Source: Melieria omissa (taxonomy: Eukaryota > Arthropoda > Insecta > Diptera > Ulidiidae). From it: 64,000 nt of DNA. The notes beneath the pieces were generated by a model. It ran no database searches, was not told the origin of the DNA, and saw only the letters and a list, made by a program, of their open reading frames with translations. Within the stretch, counting starts at the first letter, position 1; each line of letters opens with the position of its first letter. The position numbers were made by a program, and so were the translations under genes. Shown here one piece after another: positions 49,010 to 61,525 of this stretch. The stretch spans positions 114,358,830 through 114,422,829 of the forward strand of contig OZ020268.1 in NCBI GenBank assembly GCA_963971225.1, written 5' to 3'.

Positions 49010-52000
49010 ATGGATAAAAGTGCCAGCAGTTTGAGTGATCTGACGGGATCGCTAGGGGTTTTGAGTTTGGACAATCTTAAAGGTATTGCAATAGAGTAGG
49101 AAAATTGAAATTGAAAATAAAGCTGCTGACGACTTTGCAGTGTTTGGCGAGTCTACGTCGAACTCTTCTGCAAGTGGCGGCAGCAGTAGTCGTGTGAGCG
49201 AGCGACTCAATGTGAGTAGTGCATTTTTTTTTTGGTATTCAAGCAAAGAACTCGACAGTTTTCTTTATTAAACGGCAGAAGGAGCGCCTTAAAGCACTTG
49301 AAACATTAGAAAAGGCACACAAAACGTTAAAGTTGGACACCACCAAGAAGCCATCGTTGCATTCCATTGCAAACAAGGAGAACTTAAACGCGCCCACCAG
49401 TTCTACAAAAATGAATGATTCAAGTAAATATTTTCTTGTGAATTATGTAATTTTATTATTGGAATTGCATTTAATTTTCGAATTGCGGTTTTAACAGAAT
49501 TAAATGGCACCGACTATGTGCCCTTCCGCTGTCGCGCTCCCATAAACATATCTGAGCTAATCACCAATGAGAGCATCAATCTTGAGTACAGTAATACTAA
49601 TACACCGGTTGCGGCAACAATTGCAACGCAGGCATCTACAGACACCAAAGTGTCCTTTGAACCCGCCGAGATCACTGGGCGTTCCACTCATTACTCTGTC
49701 GAAAACCGTTTGCAGTCCACACGCAAAGCCAGTCTTGCAGCTGCATCCAGCCGGTTATCAGTTGGGGATATACTCGCTTCTTCTTTTGCGCCCAAGGCGC
49801 GCGACTTGTGCGAGGCTTTGCGTGCTTCTGACATTGCTAATACGAGCAGCTTGGGAGAGCGCATTTCTTCGGCTGCGAGTAGCGCATTCAGCGCATCACA
49901 TAGTTTGCCACGCACCGCCGACATGTCACACGCCTCGACAGAAGGAACATTTGGTAATGGTGGTGTTGGCTCATTTTCATTTAACACACCAAACAGCGAC
50001 GGAGCAACCGATTACGATTCGGAAGATTTCCAGCCAGCCGAGTTGGTAGAATCCAAGTTGCTGGCAGATGAGATTTTGTGGGCCCAGCAGTTTGCCTCGA
50101 TACCAACGGCGGCAATGAGCAAGGAGGCCAAGGCGAAGAATGCCACCAACATGTTAAAAGATTTTGATGTGCGCTCAACTAACAGGCATGATAAAATTTA
50201 ATCTTGACTGCTGCCACATGTTCCCTTCTCATTGTCGGTTTTACAGCTCGATGATGTCCCTGGACCCAAACTTCTCCGTCGGTCGGTTTTTCAATCAGCG
50301 GTCGGAGGATATACAAAATATCGTCGAGGCAATTAGTCCCGAGAAGCAGCGCAAGCCTATTGCATTGGTGGACGAAGATGATAACACGTTGAGCACGCCC
50401 GCCACCAAGTCGCAACTTAGCTCTGTGACTGACAGTGCTCTGACTCCACAAATCGACAACAGAACGTACAGCAAGGTGCCGCCAGAGTTCGGTGCGCACC
50501 GACAGACACGCGATGGGAAACACGAGAGCAAGGATTCCGGCAATGGCTCAAAGGATGAATCCTATTTACTAACACTTTCATGCATCGATCGAATGCTGAG
50601 TAAGAGCAAAAGCGATTTTTTTCCATTACTTCACAATTTTAGAGTGAAAAATTATTAAAACTATCTTGTTTTCCCACCAAGTAGATGGCGACTTGGATAC
50701 TGATGTCTCCGATGCCGCATTCATTGAGCAACTTTTAAAGAATGCCAAGACCTCCAAATCCCCCACATATCGCGCGCGCAAAAAAACTACCCAACCAACC
50801 ACAAACAAAAAGTCGCCTGTAGCCACTGACGCCAAACAAGTCGACATGACACAGGCGGACACCATAGCCGATTTGTTGTGGGGCAATAAAGAAAACGTTG
50901 ATCCACAGAAGAAGCACAGCTCATCCTCAGCGGATACAGTTAGCTTCACGGAGTCACTACTGGATTCTACAGATTTAAAGGAGTTGCAACGCAGCATAAG
51001 CCAGCCGCGCTCGCCACTCAGTCCACTACAGTTAAATATTCCACAAGTCAAGTTGATTACGGACTTGGGTCATGAGGCGGACATAGATGAGTGGCCCACA
51101 ATGGCTGACGTAGAGACGGCCCGCTCCAAGGCACCAGCGCCTCGTGCACGCAGTCGTTCGCCGCAGCCTACTTTGAGTAAAACAATCGCAAAAGTTTCGC
51201 CAGCAAAAATGGTTCCAGCAGACAGCAACAAACAAACGTCAGAAAATAAAAAAACGTCGCCTCGCTCGTCCTCTTCCCCGATGCATGATTCTTGTCCAAA
51301 CGCCACAGCAGACCAACAACCCAAATCTCCTCGTTTTGCCACCTCCACACAACTGTCCTATTCCAATCGAATCACTTCCAAATCATTCAACGTGTCTGCC
51401 GGCGCTACCACCAACGAAATACAGCTCAAACCACTCAGTTCCACGTTTCTGGATGAGCGCAAAACAAACGATTGTGATTTTGTTATTTCATCAAATCTTT
51501 CCAAGTCGAAAATGAGCAGCGCGGTCAGCTGCAACGCCAACGGTACCAACACCGGCGAACTGGGAGAGGATACACTCACGCCGAATGGCAGCTTGTACAA
51601 TGGCGGTGGTGGTGGTGGTGGTGGTAGCGCGACATCGTCACCCAGAAGCTTCCTGTCCTCGCAGCCGTCGTCACCCGCAGGCAGCGGCGGAAGCAGCATG
51701 AGGCGAGGTTGTGGCAATTGTTCGCCGCAGCTGGCTGCTCTTGCCGATGCGGAGCAAGGCTATATGAATGGTGGCGTCCGTAGGGCCACCTCGTCGCCAT
51801 CTGCCAGTGAATCGAGTGCCAGCACCTCCGGCAATGGAGTTGCGCCCATGCGCACGGCCAGTTCGAGTTCGCTGCGAAATGGGAACGGAGGTGGAGGTGT
51901 TGGGAGAAGCGTTTCACGCTGTTCGAGCTCTAGTGAGTTTAGCCATCGCCCCGGCAAGTCAGTGCCACTGAAAGTGTGTAAATGCAACTCGCAAAATCAG

Positions 52001-53519
52001 TTTAAAACAGGTAGAACACTCTAACTGAATTTGTGCTTTCTCTTATTAGGTTACAAATTTAGAGTTGTCTTGGGGCAGCACACGCTTGCGCAGTGCCGCG
52101 CGCAGATCCATGCAAGTGAAGAACATCGCCAACAAGCGTCTAGTGCTGCGGATCGAGGTATGCGGACCGGGCTACAAGTTGGAGAATATGCACAGCAGTA
52201 CACTGACCCTACAATCGCAAGAGTGCCGCACCATCGTCATCAACTTTAGCCCCACTGTTGTCGGCGTGGCCATTGGCAAGCTGTCATTCTACTCGCCGCA
52301 GGGTACGCTTAGCAGCAGCGCTGCCACTTACACTTCTTTCCTGGACATACCGCTGAACGCTTACGGCGGTCACTGCAGTGTGCTGGCGCAGGAGGTCAAC
52401 ATCGGACCGCTGGGCATGCCCTTTCTGCAAATGGGCTACCTGCACGAACTCGGCCAGCCACTGGAACGCACCATTACGATCTTCAACAAAGGTCCACTGC
52501 TTGGCTTCGCACTGCTCTCCATCGACTCGGTGGGTTTGCGTTTGCCGCGTTTGTGCGATGCATTCGATGTGCAGCCAGCGGCGATGTTGATCGCGGCCGG
52601 CAGTGCGGCCACGGTGCGTGTGATTTTTCGTCCACAACGCGAGGACGTGCGGAAGATAACGCGTCAAACGAAAACTGTGTTGACGTTGGCCAATTTGCGA
52701 CTGATTTCGGGCGACGAAGCAAATCGGCAGCGCATGCGTCGCCTGGTGCAACGCATGTCGAATGAGGAACGCGCCAAGGTCAGCCCTGCTAGATCACTGG
52801 AAATGCTTTGGGGAACATTTCCGGAAGAGCAGCGAATGCCCGAATTGGATGTGTTTCGGGAAAAGCCGGCTGTCACATTCGACCTGTTGACGCACATGCG
52901 CGTGCACGAGGTGGCACTCACCATCAATGACGACTCGATGGATGATACCATTAAATCGTCCTCGTCACTGAATTTCCCGGACGGCGATGAGACAGTGCTG
53001 TTTCGCACCGTGTGCAGTCCAACGCCCAGCCCGGAGCCGGCGCTCGGTCGTGTGGACGAGCTATTGGAGGAGGAGGAACAAGATGGTGAAGGTGGCGCCG
53101 CGGATGCAGCTCGTGAAGGCTTCTGGTCCGTGGTGCCGGACAAAATCACGTTCCATCTGGGCGAGAAGCGGCCAGTTTTGCGCGCTTGTCTTTTCATCTG
53201 CAACTCGTTCAAGTCGCGTCAATACTTTGAGGTGACTTCCAACCGCAGCGACATTCTGCGCCTCGAGCCGAGCGAAGGTTATGTGGAGCCGGATGGCGGT
53301 CACATGGAGGTAGAGGTGCACCTGCAACTGGAGAAGCTTATGGCGCCCAATAAGCCCAAATGTGAAGCAGCTGCAATCACGGTGAGTGCATGAATCTTTG
53401 TGCAGTTTATGGTAATGCTTAGCACTTGTTAACAGGTCTGCATGGAGAACGAACGCATCGTGGTGCCAGTGAAAATACGCGAGGATGCGCGTCCATTGGA
53501 GCGTGCTGTGCGGCCCTGA
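49010..53519 (+). CDS. Spindle defective 2 (Cep192-like centrosome protein)
   Basis: Exons 49010-49082, 49141-49211, 49279-49423, 49498-50185, 50247-50599, 50685-51973, 52050-53381 and 53436-53519 give 1,344 residues. Spd-2/Cep192 recruits pericentriolar material to centrioles. The first two thirds is Ser/Thr-rich and probably disordered, with a poly-Gly tract (about 51603-51627). The C-terminal third holds the ASH/SPD-2 beta-sandwich region: VPLKVTNLELSWGSTRLR, KRLVLRIEVCGPGYKLE, SQECRTIVINFSPTVVGVAIGKL and PLNAYGGHCSV. The start MDKSASSLSDLTGSLG is the first ATG of exon 1. Exon 4 ends at a GC donor, the only phase-consistent choice. The exon 6 acceptor is a tandem AAGTAG site. The exon 6 donor GTGTGT at 51974 was preferred because a strong pyrimidine tract precedes the acceptor at 52049. 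Confidence 0.9.
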
Positions 53520-53685
53520 TGTCCCGGTGTTATTTTTTTATATTCGTATTTCGAGATTATTTTTATTATTCGATTGTGAAGTATTCGCTAATTGTCTTTT
53601 AACACAGTTTTATTAGTTATTCGATTTTCAATTTGCTTGCACTTTTCTATTTATATGCTTTTTATATTTTGTGCTGTACAACTGT

Positions 53686-53691
53686 AATAAA
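53686..53691 (+). terminator. Poly(A) signal of Spd-2
   Basis: AATAAA 167 nt after the Spd-2 stop codon, in an AT-rich 3' region. Confidence 0.6.
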
Positions 53692-54476
53692 TTTAAATGC
53701 TCTAAAGTTTCATAAAAACGTACGCTTTATTAAGACTAAAATCCATTGCATCAGTAGCATATTTATAATAGAGTTAGTAATAGACTTTAAAAAGTGTGCA
53801 GCAACTTTTCTTGTTTTTGCTTTGAATTAAGGAGCTCGGTGGAAGAAAAGAGTCCAACAGTTGCCAAGATGGAATCGTATGTTATGTGCAATTAATATAA
53901 TTTGTGCATGAAACATTTTCTGGTAAAGACTTTTTAAACTCAAATTATATCTGATTGGATCTGTACCAATCATTGATCATACCTGAAAATTTTTAAAATA
54001 TATAAATTTTTCACAAGCAGCATTAGTAAATTAGGATTACAGTGGAGCTGTGTACAATTCAAGTTCGAAAATAGAGCGCTGGCGTCTCGAGGTTTTACAG
54101 TAACTTTCACACCGAAATGAATTTGTATAATTCTATAAAATAGCAAAACATCAAAGGATATTTCAATTGTATAGAAAAACATTTGCAGCATATGTTTGCA
54201 TTTTTCAGAATGCTAGTATAAAGATAGGTAATTTGAACTCACCGAAGAGCAAATACCAATTTAAATGAACAGTTTTCGCTAATTAATTAGTCAAAGAATT
54301 TCAACGCGTAAAAAGAAGAAGAATTTGTAGGTAGTCGCTACTGCTGAATTACTTGTGCAGTTTAGGAATAAATCTGGATATGAATCTCTCTATTTTGTCA
54401 GCTTAGTCTGTCCATATAAATCAAAGCCTAAAACTATTGAGTACTTAGCGTAAAGTCACTGTCGCATTTCATACTG
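53692..54476. other. Convergent gap between Spd-2 and armi
   Basis: AT-rich, holding the armi 3' UTR on the minus strand. No coding exon recognised. Confidence 0.6.
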
Positions 54477-57400
54477 TTACTTCGTTTCATCATCAATTAC
54501 CAGCTCATCGCGCAAGTCACAGCCCATATAGGCATCGTTGTCCACACAATACTTGATGTAAGAGCGCCAGCACTGATCCAGGCACAACAGATCAGGATTT
54601 CCAAAAATCACCATGAGGTAGCGAGCACGCGAAATGGCCACATTCATGCGCTTTGAGCTCTGCACAAAACCTAATGAGTGCCGCAAATCGCAATTTATGA
54701 GCTTCACCGATGAGCGGACAGTAGAGATTAAAACAATGTCGCGCTCCTGCAAAAACAACAATGATAAAACAAATAACTTTTGTACTCATTTGGTTGGCCG
54801 TTGGGCAACATTACCTGGCCCTGAAATTCCTCTACCGAACCAATCTTCGGCATAGCAATATCCGCTTCAATGAAGAGGTTACGTATGCGCTTCACTTGCT
54901 TCATGTACGGCGTTATAATGCCAATGCTTTCGGGCACTATATGCTGACGGTACAGTCGAATGGTAAAGAGGAAAACCTTCAACGACAAATGAACACAAGA
55001 AATATATCACTTTTCCAAACACGCACAAAGTATTTTTTACGCACATTTTTTGCTTCGGCTGCATTAAACCAGGAGGGTGAATCGCTCTCCTGCTTGTTTT
55101 CGCTACGCGTTCCATTGAAGAAGGCGCCATGTGTCTTAGGGCGTGTTTCGGAGGGCGGCAACAACACATCCAGCCGCTCAAGCAGTTCTGCTTCGCGCGA
55201 ATTCTGCTCCTTTACCATGGGCAACAGCTCCGAATCGTAGAAAAGCTCATTGTAGACGTTCAGTATGGACGGCAGGGCGCGGTAGTTGTACAGCAGCTTG
55301 GTGACCAGTCGCGGATCAAAGCCGCAGGTATCGGGGAAACGCAGCATGTCTTTGGTGTAGGGTGCGCGTGCCAGAATGCGCTCCAGGAATGACATCGAAA
55401 AGCCACGATCCGCGGCGTAATGATTGATGACGATGGCTTGCAGCTGTTGTGGATCACCGGCGAGCACGACTTGGCCGCGTGTCTGTGACACTTGGCTTAT
55501 TGCGACCATCGCATCGGGTTCGGTGCATTGGCCGGCCTCGTCGATTAGCACGTGCGTGAAGTGGCCTGGTGGAAAGCCCATCTGCAGAAAATTGCCCAGA
55601 GTTGTACACGTGCTTATGGTGATGCGGTGGCGGCCGAGGTACTTCATTTGGCAACGCAGCTTCAGGCCCGATTCGGTGACAATCATCTGCGCAAGAAACC
55701 AGATAGTCGATTTGTTAAACACTAACTAATTACACAACTAAAAACTCACCGAATTGTCAGCTGAGCCATCGGCTGCTATGTCTACCGTGGCGCAAAAAGG
55801 CATCAGATGTTCTGGGATGATTTCCTTTTCAATTTGGTTCTGCGACACCAAACGCACGAAATCGCCCGGGTGCAGCTCTTTGCTCTCAATCAGTCGTGTT
55901 GCGATCAGGTCCGCCGAGCTATTGGAGGGCGTACCGACAAGCAGGCGCGCACTTGGCAGCAGCTTCACCAGCTGCAGTATAGTCTCGACTAGCGTCATGG
56001 TTTTACCTGTGCCCGGAGGACCGAAAATTATGTAGGCCATGTTTTGCACTTCTCCGCGCAGTATGTTTCGTATAACGCGCTTTTGTATTGGATTCAGTGT
56101 TGGATTGAACCATTTGCACAGCGTATCCTGCTTGTACAGATTATCGTCGGCATCCAGCTCTACATCCAGCTGGACCTGCTCGCGCAGAAGTATTTTGGAC
56201 GGAAAGAGGAACTGTTCGCCCAACTGCTTTACAATGCGATTGACAGCGAAGTGCTGTTTGCGAAACGGAAAGCGGGAAAAGTAAAATTCCAGCCGATAAT
56301 CCTCGCCGTTGTATTTTGTCTGGAAGCCGGCGTTGAACTTCAGCAGAACGCGGTTGAAAAGCACCTTATGTATGACACCATCATAGCTGCGATTGTCCGC
56401 GTCCTTGCCGCTCCACGGATTCACGGCGCGCACAGTATCTCCAAGGACTAGCGAAGGACGACGTTCTGCTAGATTTTCAATTTCGAGCGACAAAAATTCA
56501 CCGTCGCGCGTAAAGTGTGCACGTTCCCGATCGTAGGCGCGGAAGTTCACAAAGTACTCGATCTCTTCTAGGTAGATAAGTGTCTGAAAGCGTTGCACGT
56601 AGTTCTTCAGGGTCGTGTCCTCCTTGAGTGAGGGAAACATTCCCTCGATGCTGTCAAGCATTTCATGTTTTTTGTTACTTGTGAGGTAGGCGCTGCGTAA
56701 TCGATCGGGCACCTCGTAAAAGGGTATACGGTGTGTCACGAAACGTCGCTTCGCCGCCAACCCCACTCCTGGTATTACCTCGCCGCGTTTCTCCCACACT
56801 TGGTTGGCGTAGTGGAGCGAACGCTGCCGCATATTGTATCCACCATTCGATGCGTTGCGCGCAACGTCTTTCGATGCGTGCGCTGCTGCTGCAGTTGCCT
56901 CATCCTCACACACAATCATCACAATGGAACGCTTCACGCGAAACGTGTCGAACTTGATAACGAAAACCTCCTGCGATTCACCATAGAATTTCGACTCAGC
57001 TTCAAAACGCAGCGTCTTTGAAGAGCCAGCTGGGAGTATGAATTCGGTCTCGGGTTCCGGATCGATGAGACGTAGCTGTGAGTCACGCCGACGTCCAAGA
57101 AAATCAACACCTAAGCAGCGAACTGGGCGATCCAAATTGTTGGTGGCGGTCATTGTCACTTGTTGCTGTTGGAACGTGCCCGTGAATATGACTCGCTGAT
57201 CTTCGCTGACACTAATAGCATGATTTTCACGGCGATTTTTGCTGTTTTTCTTCACAACATTGGCGTTTTTCTTGGGAGCCAACGCTATAGAAGCGCTTTC
57301 CAACAAGGCCAACCGAATGCAACGCCAGTTAAAAGCGCCCTAGACCGATATTGTTAATACGAATAGCAATCAGTCAAAAAGTACTACTCACGCGCTCGCA

Positions 57401-58403
57401 CTCGATCAGATCCGCGCTGACCACATCGCCAACATTCAGCTTGCACGCGTTGGACAGCACATCAAATGTGAAGTAGCAATCCTCGTTCAGAATACCCCAA
57501 TCCTCATGCATGCGCCGCACCGTGCACCTTTCCTGCTTAAGTATGCGTGCCGGATGCACACTCACCTCCTGCAGTATCTCACCCTGCTTGTCCACGAAGT
57601 GCTCGTCACTTTGCACGTTGCAGCACACGTAGACGCGGTCACCTTCCTTAGGAACAAACTCAATTTCCACTGTGTCCAGCTTCACGTTCATCAGCTTGTA
57701 ATCGGTGTCGATGACTATGGCGTCGCGTTTGCGTTCTACAATCAACCCGAGTATATTGCGTTGGTGCGTATTGAAGTATTCTGGCTGTACGTCTTTCAGC
57801 TCAGCAATCTGTTTTTCAATCTACAAAAGCACAAAAACATTACATTAGCTAAAGCAAGTACGAGTCATTTCCAAACAAACAAACAACCAACCTTGTCCTC
57901 GGTGGGTATTTCCTCGTCCCAGTATTGGTCGATAACCTGTTCAATTTTCACCACTTTTATATAATCGCTGTTTTCCTGCTGGAATGCCAAATACTCCACA
58001 CGGCAACCCACGTGCAACTCGCTGGCTATTCCCGTCGCTGCACTGATGTCGAAGAATATGCCGTGGTCGATGGTGCCATGATTGCTCTTCAGCGTACTGA
58101 TGACGCCTGTAAAGTATGTCCATAAACGTGCCGCTCTGAACTACATTAGCACCACTTACCGGTGCGCTTGTAGCATTTGCGCTTTTCCACTTCAGACTGC
58201 TCTTCTTTGCCCCCATCGTGCACGCCATTCACGCGCAATGCAATGTCCTGCACACGCGGACTGCCCAGCTCAATCTTCTCATTCTCCTCCTTCTCTATTT
58301 CAGCGTCTAGATATCGCTGTTCCTGCTCGAATTTTTCCTGGCAATCACGTTTCTGCTTTTCGACATCGATAGAGTCCCATAGATTTTTTAAAAACGACAA
58401 CAT
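54477..58403 (-). CDS. Armitage (Mov10-like RNA helicase)
   Basis: Exons, high to low: 58403-58160, 58106-57892, 57820-57392, 57339-55750, 55686-55045, 54976-54815 and 54746-54477 give 1,183 residues, all in phase. Armi/MOV10L1 is a 5'-3' superfamily 1 RNA helicase needed to load and process piRNAs at mitochondria and nuage. Helicase motifs: GPPGTGKT (about 736-743), LIDEAGQCTEPDA (about 875), VVLAGDPQQLQA, LLYNYRALPS, SVEEFQGQERDIVLISTVRSS (split between the last two exons) and RMNVAISRARYLMVIFGNP. The N-terminal half has beta-rich domains and a charged coiled-coil-like start (MLSFLKNLWDS, then a Glu/Lys-rich stretch). The exon at 57339 has a weak pyrimidine tract, but its join (ECER to GAFNWRCIRL) is in phase. 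The gene is tail-to-tail with Spd-2 and starts 69 nt after a small gene on the same strand. Confidence 0.95.
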
Positions 58404-58472
58404 GTTGCGTGACGCGCAATAGGCCGAGTTATGCTAGACAAAAACAAAACTGCTCCTATAAATCAACTGCAT

Positions 58473-58792
58473 CTATTGGGGCTTCCGATCCAGTTGCTCA
58501 TACATCCAGTCGGTATCGTTTATATAATTCAGTTCCTTGCGCAAATTCTGTAGTCGCTTTAAGTAATTTTCCGTTGTTGTTATCTTAAAGCCGCACTCGG
58601 TCAAGATGAGAGAGCGGTAGCGCGCAAAGGTTTTCTCTGGCTGCGTCTCTGGTTTTTTGGTCTGCCGCGTTAGTACAACGAAATGGGTTAACGCCGCGGC
58701 TAATAAATAGCTTTCAAGTGTTACTTGCTCACCTCGCTGGCGTTATTCGATGTGCTGGGCAGTTCCTCAGAAACGCTTCCAGATTGATTCAT
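58473..58792 (-). CDS. Small conserved-looking protein, function unknown
   Basis: Two exons, 58792-58733 and 58661-58473, encode 82 residues starting MNQSGSVSEELPSTSNNASE. The C-terminal part is charged and probably helical (YRSLILTECGFKITTTENYL, then LKRLQNLRKELNYINDTDW). The intron is GT-AG, 71 nt, with a near-ideal branch point (tactaac) before the acceptor cgcggcag. The first exon is Ser-rich; the second looks like a short coiled coil. I do not recognise the family. The stop codon at 58473 is 69 nt from the armi ATG with no AATAAA between, so the two may share a transcript. It is head-to-head with Fdx1. Splice signals and coding character support a real gene. Confidence 0.72.
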
Positions 58793-59268
58793 GGTACGCC
58801 GCAATTTTCGCAAGTATACAAAATGTGTCCAGCAATTGCAATTTTTTCCCGCGTCCAAGTAAAAACTTAGCTGTCACGTTCAACCGACGCCGTGGCCTTG
58901 CCACATGCACGGCTTGTCAGATGCATATTGGCAGCACCCGTGTTTGTACTTGTTCTTGACGGTGGTTTGAGTCTCGGCATTTCGCCGCTCAAATGTCATT
59001 GCTCGATTAACTGAGTTGTCGAATGGTGTGCTTTTTAATATAATTTTATTATCATCTTATTTTGCACTTGAATATGTGTGCGACGCGTTGTCTCGTTACA
59101 GCACTGCTCTTTTATTAAGCAAGTCGAAAGCAAGCAACAAGAAACAGACGCCGAAAAAGTAAAAAAAACTGCACAGCAAAGGAAGAACTTCAGCGAGACG
59201 AGCTGTATTGTTATATCGTGAAAACTGCCAGTGCGAGTCTTCGAACAGTGCGCGAAGTAATCAGGGAA
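58793..59268. promoter_or_regulatory. Bidirectional upstream region, small gene/armi and Fdx1
   Basis: A 476-bp gap between two start codons facing away from each other. Promoters for both directions must lie here unless the small gene has another 5' exon. No core motif was assigned with confidence. Confidence 0.5.
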
Positions 59269-59850
59269 ATGGCTTTTCTGCAGCAAGTAATCAGATGCTC
59301 CTCGAAAACGGCCTTCCGCCGTAGTACAATACGATTGGCACACTGTCGAGAAGGCTTAAGCGTTGGCAACAGTGGCGCGCTGATCCAACCGGCTGTTACG
59401 CCACAACAAATCCTTCGTACCTTCTCGTTGGGTGTGCAGCTAAAGCAGGAGTAAGTGACCAGGAGAAGATCTATGCAAAAAGCGTTAATTGTCATTGTTT
59501 TCCCACGCAGTGTGAACGTAACGTTTGTGCGCGCCAATGGCGAAAAGATCAAGGCGAAGGGCAAGGTCGGGGATTCACTGCTCGATGTGGTGGTCAACAA
59601 CGACGTAGACCTGGATGGGTATGGTGCCTGTGAAGGCACGCTAACCTGTTCCACGTGCCATCTGATCTTCAAGCCAACCGATTACGAGAAGCTTCCGGAC
59701 AAGCCCAGCGACGAGGAGCTGGACATGTTGGACCTGGCCTACGAATTGACCGATACGTCGCGCTTGGGCTGCCAAATAACCCTCACCAAAGACATGGACG
59801 GGCTGGAGGTGAACGTGCCCGCGACCATAAATGACGCGCGCAGTGCGTAA
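59269..59850 (+). CDS. Mitochondrial [2Fe-2S] ferredoxin (adrenodoxin type)
   Basis: Exons 59269-59450 and 59511-59850 give 173 residues. The protein passes electrons from ferredoxin reductase to mitochondrial P450s and to iron-sulfur assembly. Residues 1-60 are Arg-rich without acidic clusters ([20 protein letters not shown]), a mitochondrial targeting sequence. The ferredoxin domain carries the four cluster cysteines at 101, 107, 110 ([16 protein letters not shown]) and 148 (SRLGCQITL). The acidic helix [20 protein letters not shown] matches the FDX1/adrenodoxin partner-binding region, so FDX1 type is more likely than FDX2. An in-frame GTG upstream of the chosen ATG is not a start. The intron is 60 nt. 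Poly(A) signal at 60237. Confidence 0.94.
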
Positions 59851-61525
59851 CGCACCCAGAAGCGGTCGGTTGCCACAACACCACAACCCAGACAAGCATC
59901 CAGTGAAATCGTTTTTGAGTTCTCGCATATCTTGCTGTTGGCTAAAAACCCGATACCCCATGCAAATACCATAATGTATAAATATGTAGTTAACTTTCAG
60001 TTCACAAGCGGTCAGTGAGTGTTGCGCTGTGCGGTGTGCAATGCACAGCGTGACGTCCACAGTTCGCTGACCTTGACATGAACGCTTTTTTTTGTTAATT
60101 ATACATTTTAGCTCAAATCTTCTGAATTCCCAATACTTTACACAACAATAAGAACAAAAGCAATTGTGCATTATGTTAGCAAAGGAAATACTTATTTTTG
60201 TAAACGAAACGACCGAAAAGAAGAATGTTTAGATCAAATAAATATGGTGCTAATTGTTGCAGAATTTTAACCTGGTGACACTAGTAGTTGTTTTATTGCT
60301 TTTATTTAGGCGGCGAGTAGAAAATCTGCTGTGCCCATGCTGACTTGCGACAATTGCACGTTTGCGCTCGATAAGCGTTTCTCCGATTATTTAATCGTCA
60401 TGTTGCGATGCATTCTCATTCTGCAAGCCAGTGGGCAGCGCTGCCCTCTTATCGCCAACTGATATGTGCCATTTATTCATTTACATGTGTAGTTATGTGT
60501 ACTTCATCAAGCAGTTGTCGAGGTGGCACGTGTTTACAGGTTTTTGTTATCATTTTAATTCACCCTCAAAGCATCAATGCACATACAGTGCTCGTGATTT
60601 AACAATTCAATTAATCAAATCAATTCAATTCATTCATCGAGTGATTTCCCTTCAATAAATATGCAGACCCACTCCGTATGTTCATGTAAAATACAAATTT
60701 ATTCAGATCTATTAAATAAAATAATAATAATTTAATATATACACGCATCGCTATATTAACTTAATCCATAAAACTGTTTTAGTTCGCACTGTCGCACAAG
60801 TATCGCATAGATATGTTTCCTGTTTTCATTTATATTAAGTTATTTTATTTTATTTAACTGAACTTAATTTAAAACGTTCGACGGCGCAACACAGCCCGGC
60901 TATTGGGATCCGTTGCGCCCGCCAGTCGGCCAAGTGCTCGCACGAGCCAAGCGGAAGTCTATCGCCGCAATGCCAAGAAGCTTCGCCGTTGTCGATGTTT
61001 GCATAGATTTGCTGTGTATGTATGTTTTTCTTTTCACTTTGCCTTGTTTTATTTTGTCGTTGAGTAAAGAGAATAAATAAATAAATAAATTATAAAAGCA
61101 AAATAAATAAAACAATCAGTTAACGTTAAGTTCTTGTGTTGTGTTGCTTGGATGAGAGAATTTGCATTGGACTGTCACTGGGAACACATCCTTGTCCGTT
61201 CCACGCAGCACGCAGCGTGCCCCACTCACTCTCGCCTTTATTCGAGAGGGCGACATGAGTAGTCGACAGACTGACGTAAATTTGATTTGATTTCTCCAAT
61301 TGCGTGACGGACCAATTGTGTGACTGATGATAATGATGATGACGATAATGATGATCGCAGTAGCGGATCGTATGTAATTATGATTTGGTTTGCTCTGATG
61401 TGGTGACGAATGTATCGTGTAAGCGTTCGTTCGATCGCCCCCAGCCCACCACGTTCGCTGGCCAGGGTGGGGCCGAGAGTCAGTATGTGGACGTGAAATG
61501 CTTGTGTGTTGTCGCGTACGGACCA
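59851..61525. other. Convergent gap between Fdx1 and the ZP gene
   Basis: Contains the Fdx1 3' UTR and the ZP-gene 3' UTR on the minus strand. An (ATAA)n-type short repeat lies near 61075-61090 and a GAT/GATGAT-rich stretch at 61325-61352. No additional gene was supported; the minus-strand frame 61116-61667 overlaps the ZP exon and is not called. Confidence 0.55.
60237..60242 (+). terminator. Poly(A) signal of Fdx1
   Basis: AATAAA 387 nt after the Fdx1 stop codon. Confidence 0.55.

Noticed and set aside
59641..60171. 176-codon minus-strand frame
   Set aside because: It is antisense to the Fdx1 coding exon and its 3' UTR, with no domain.
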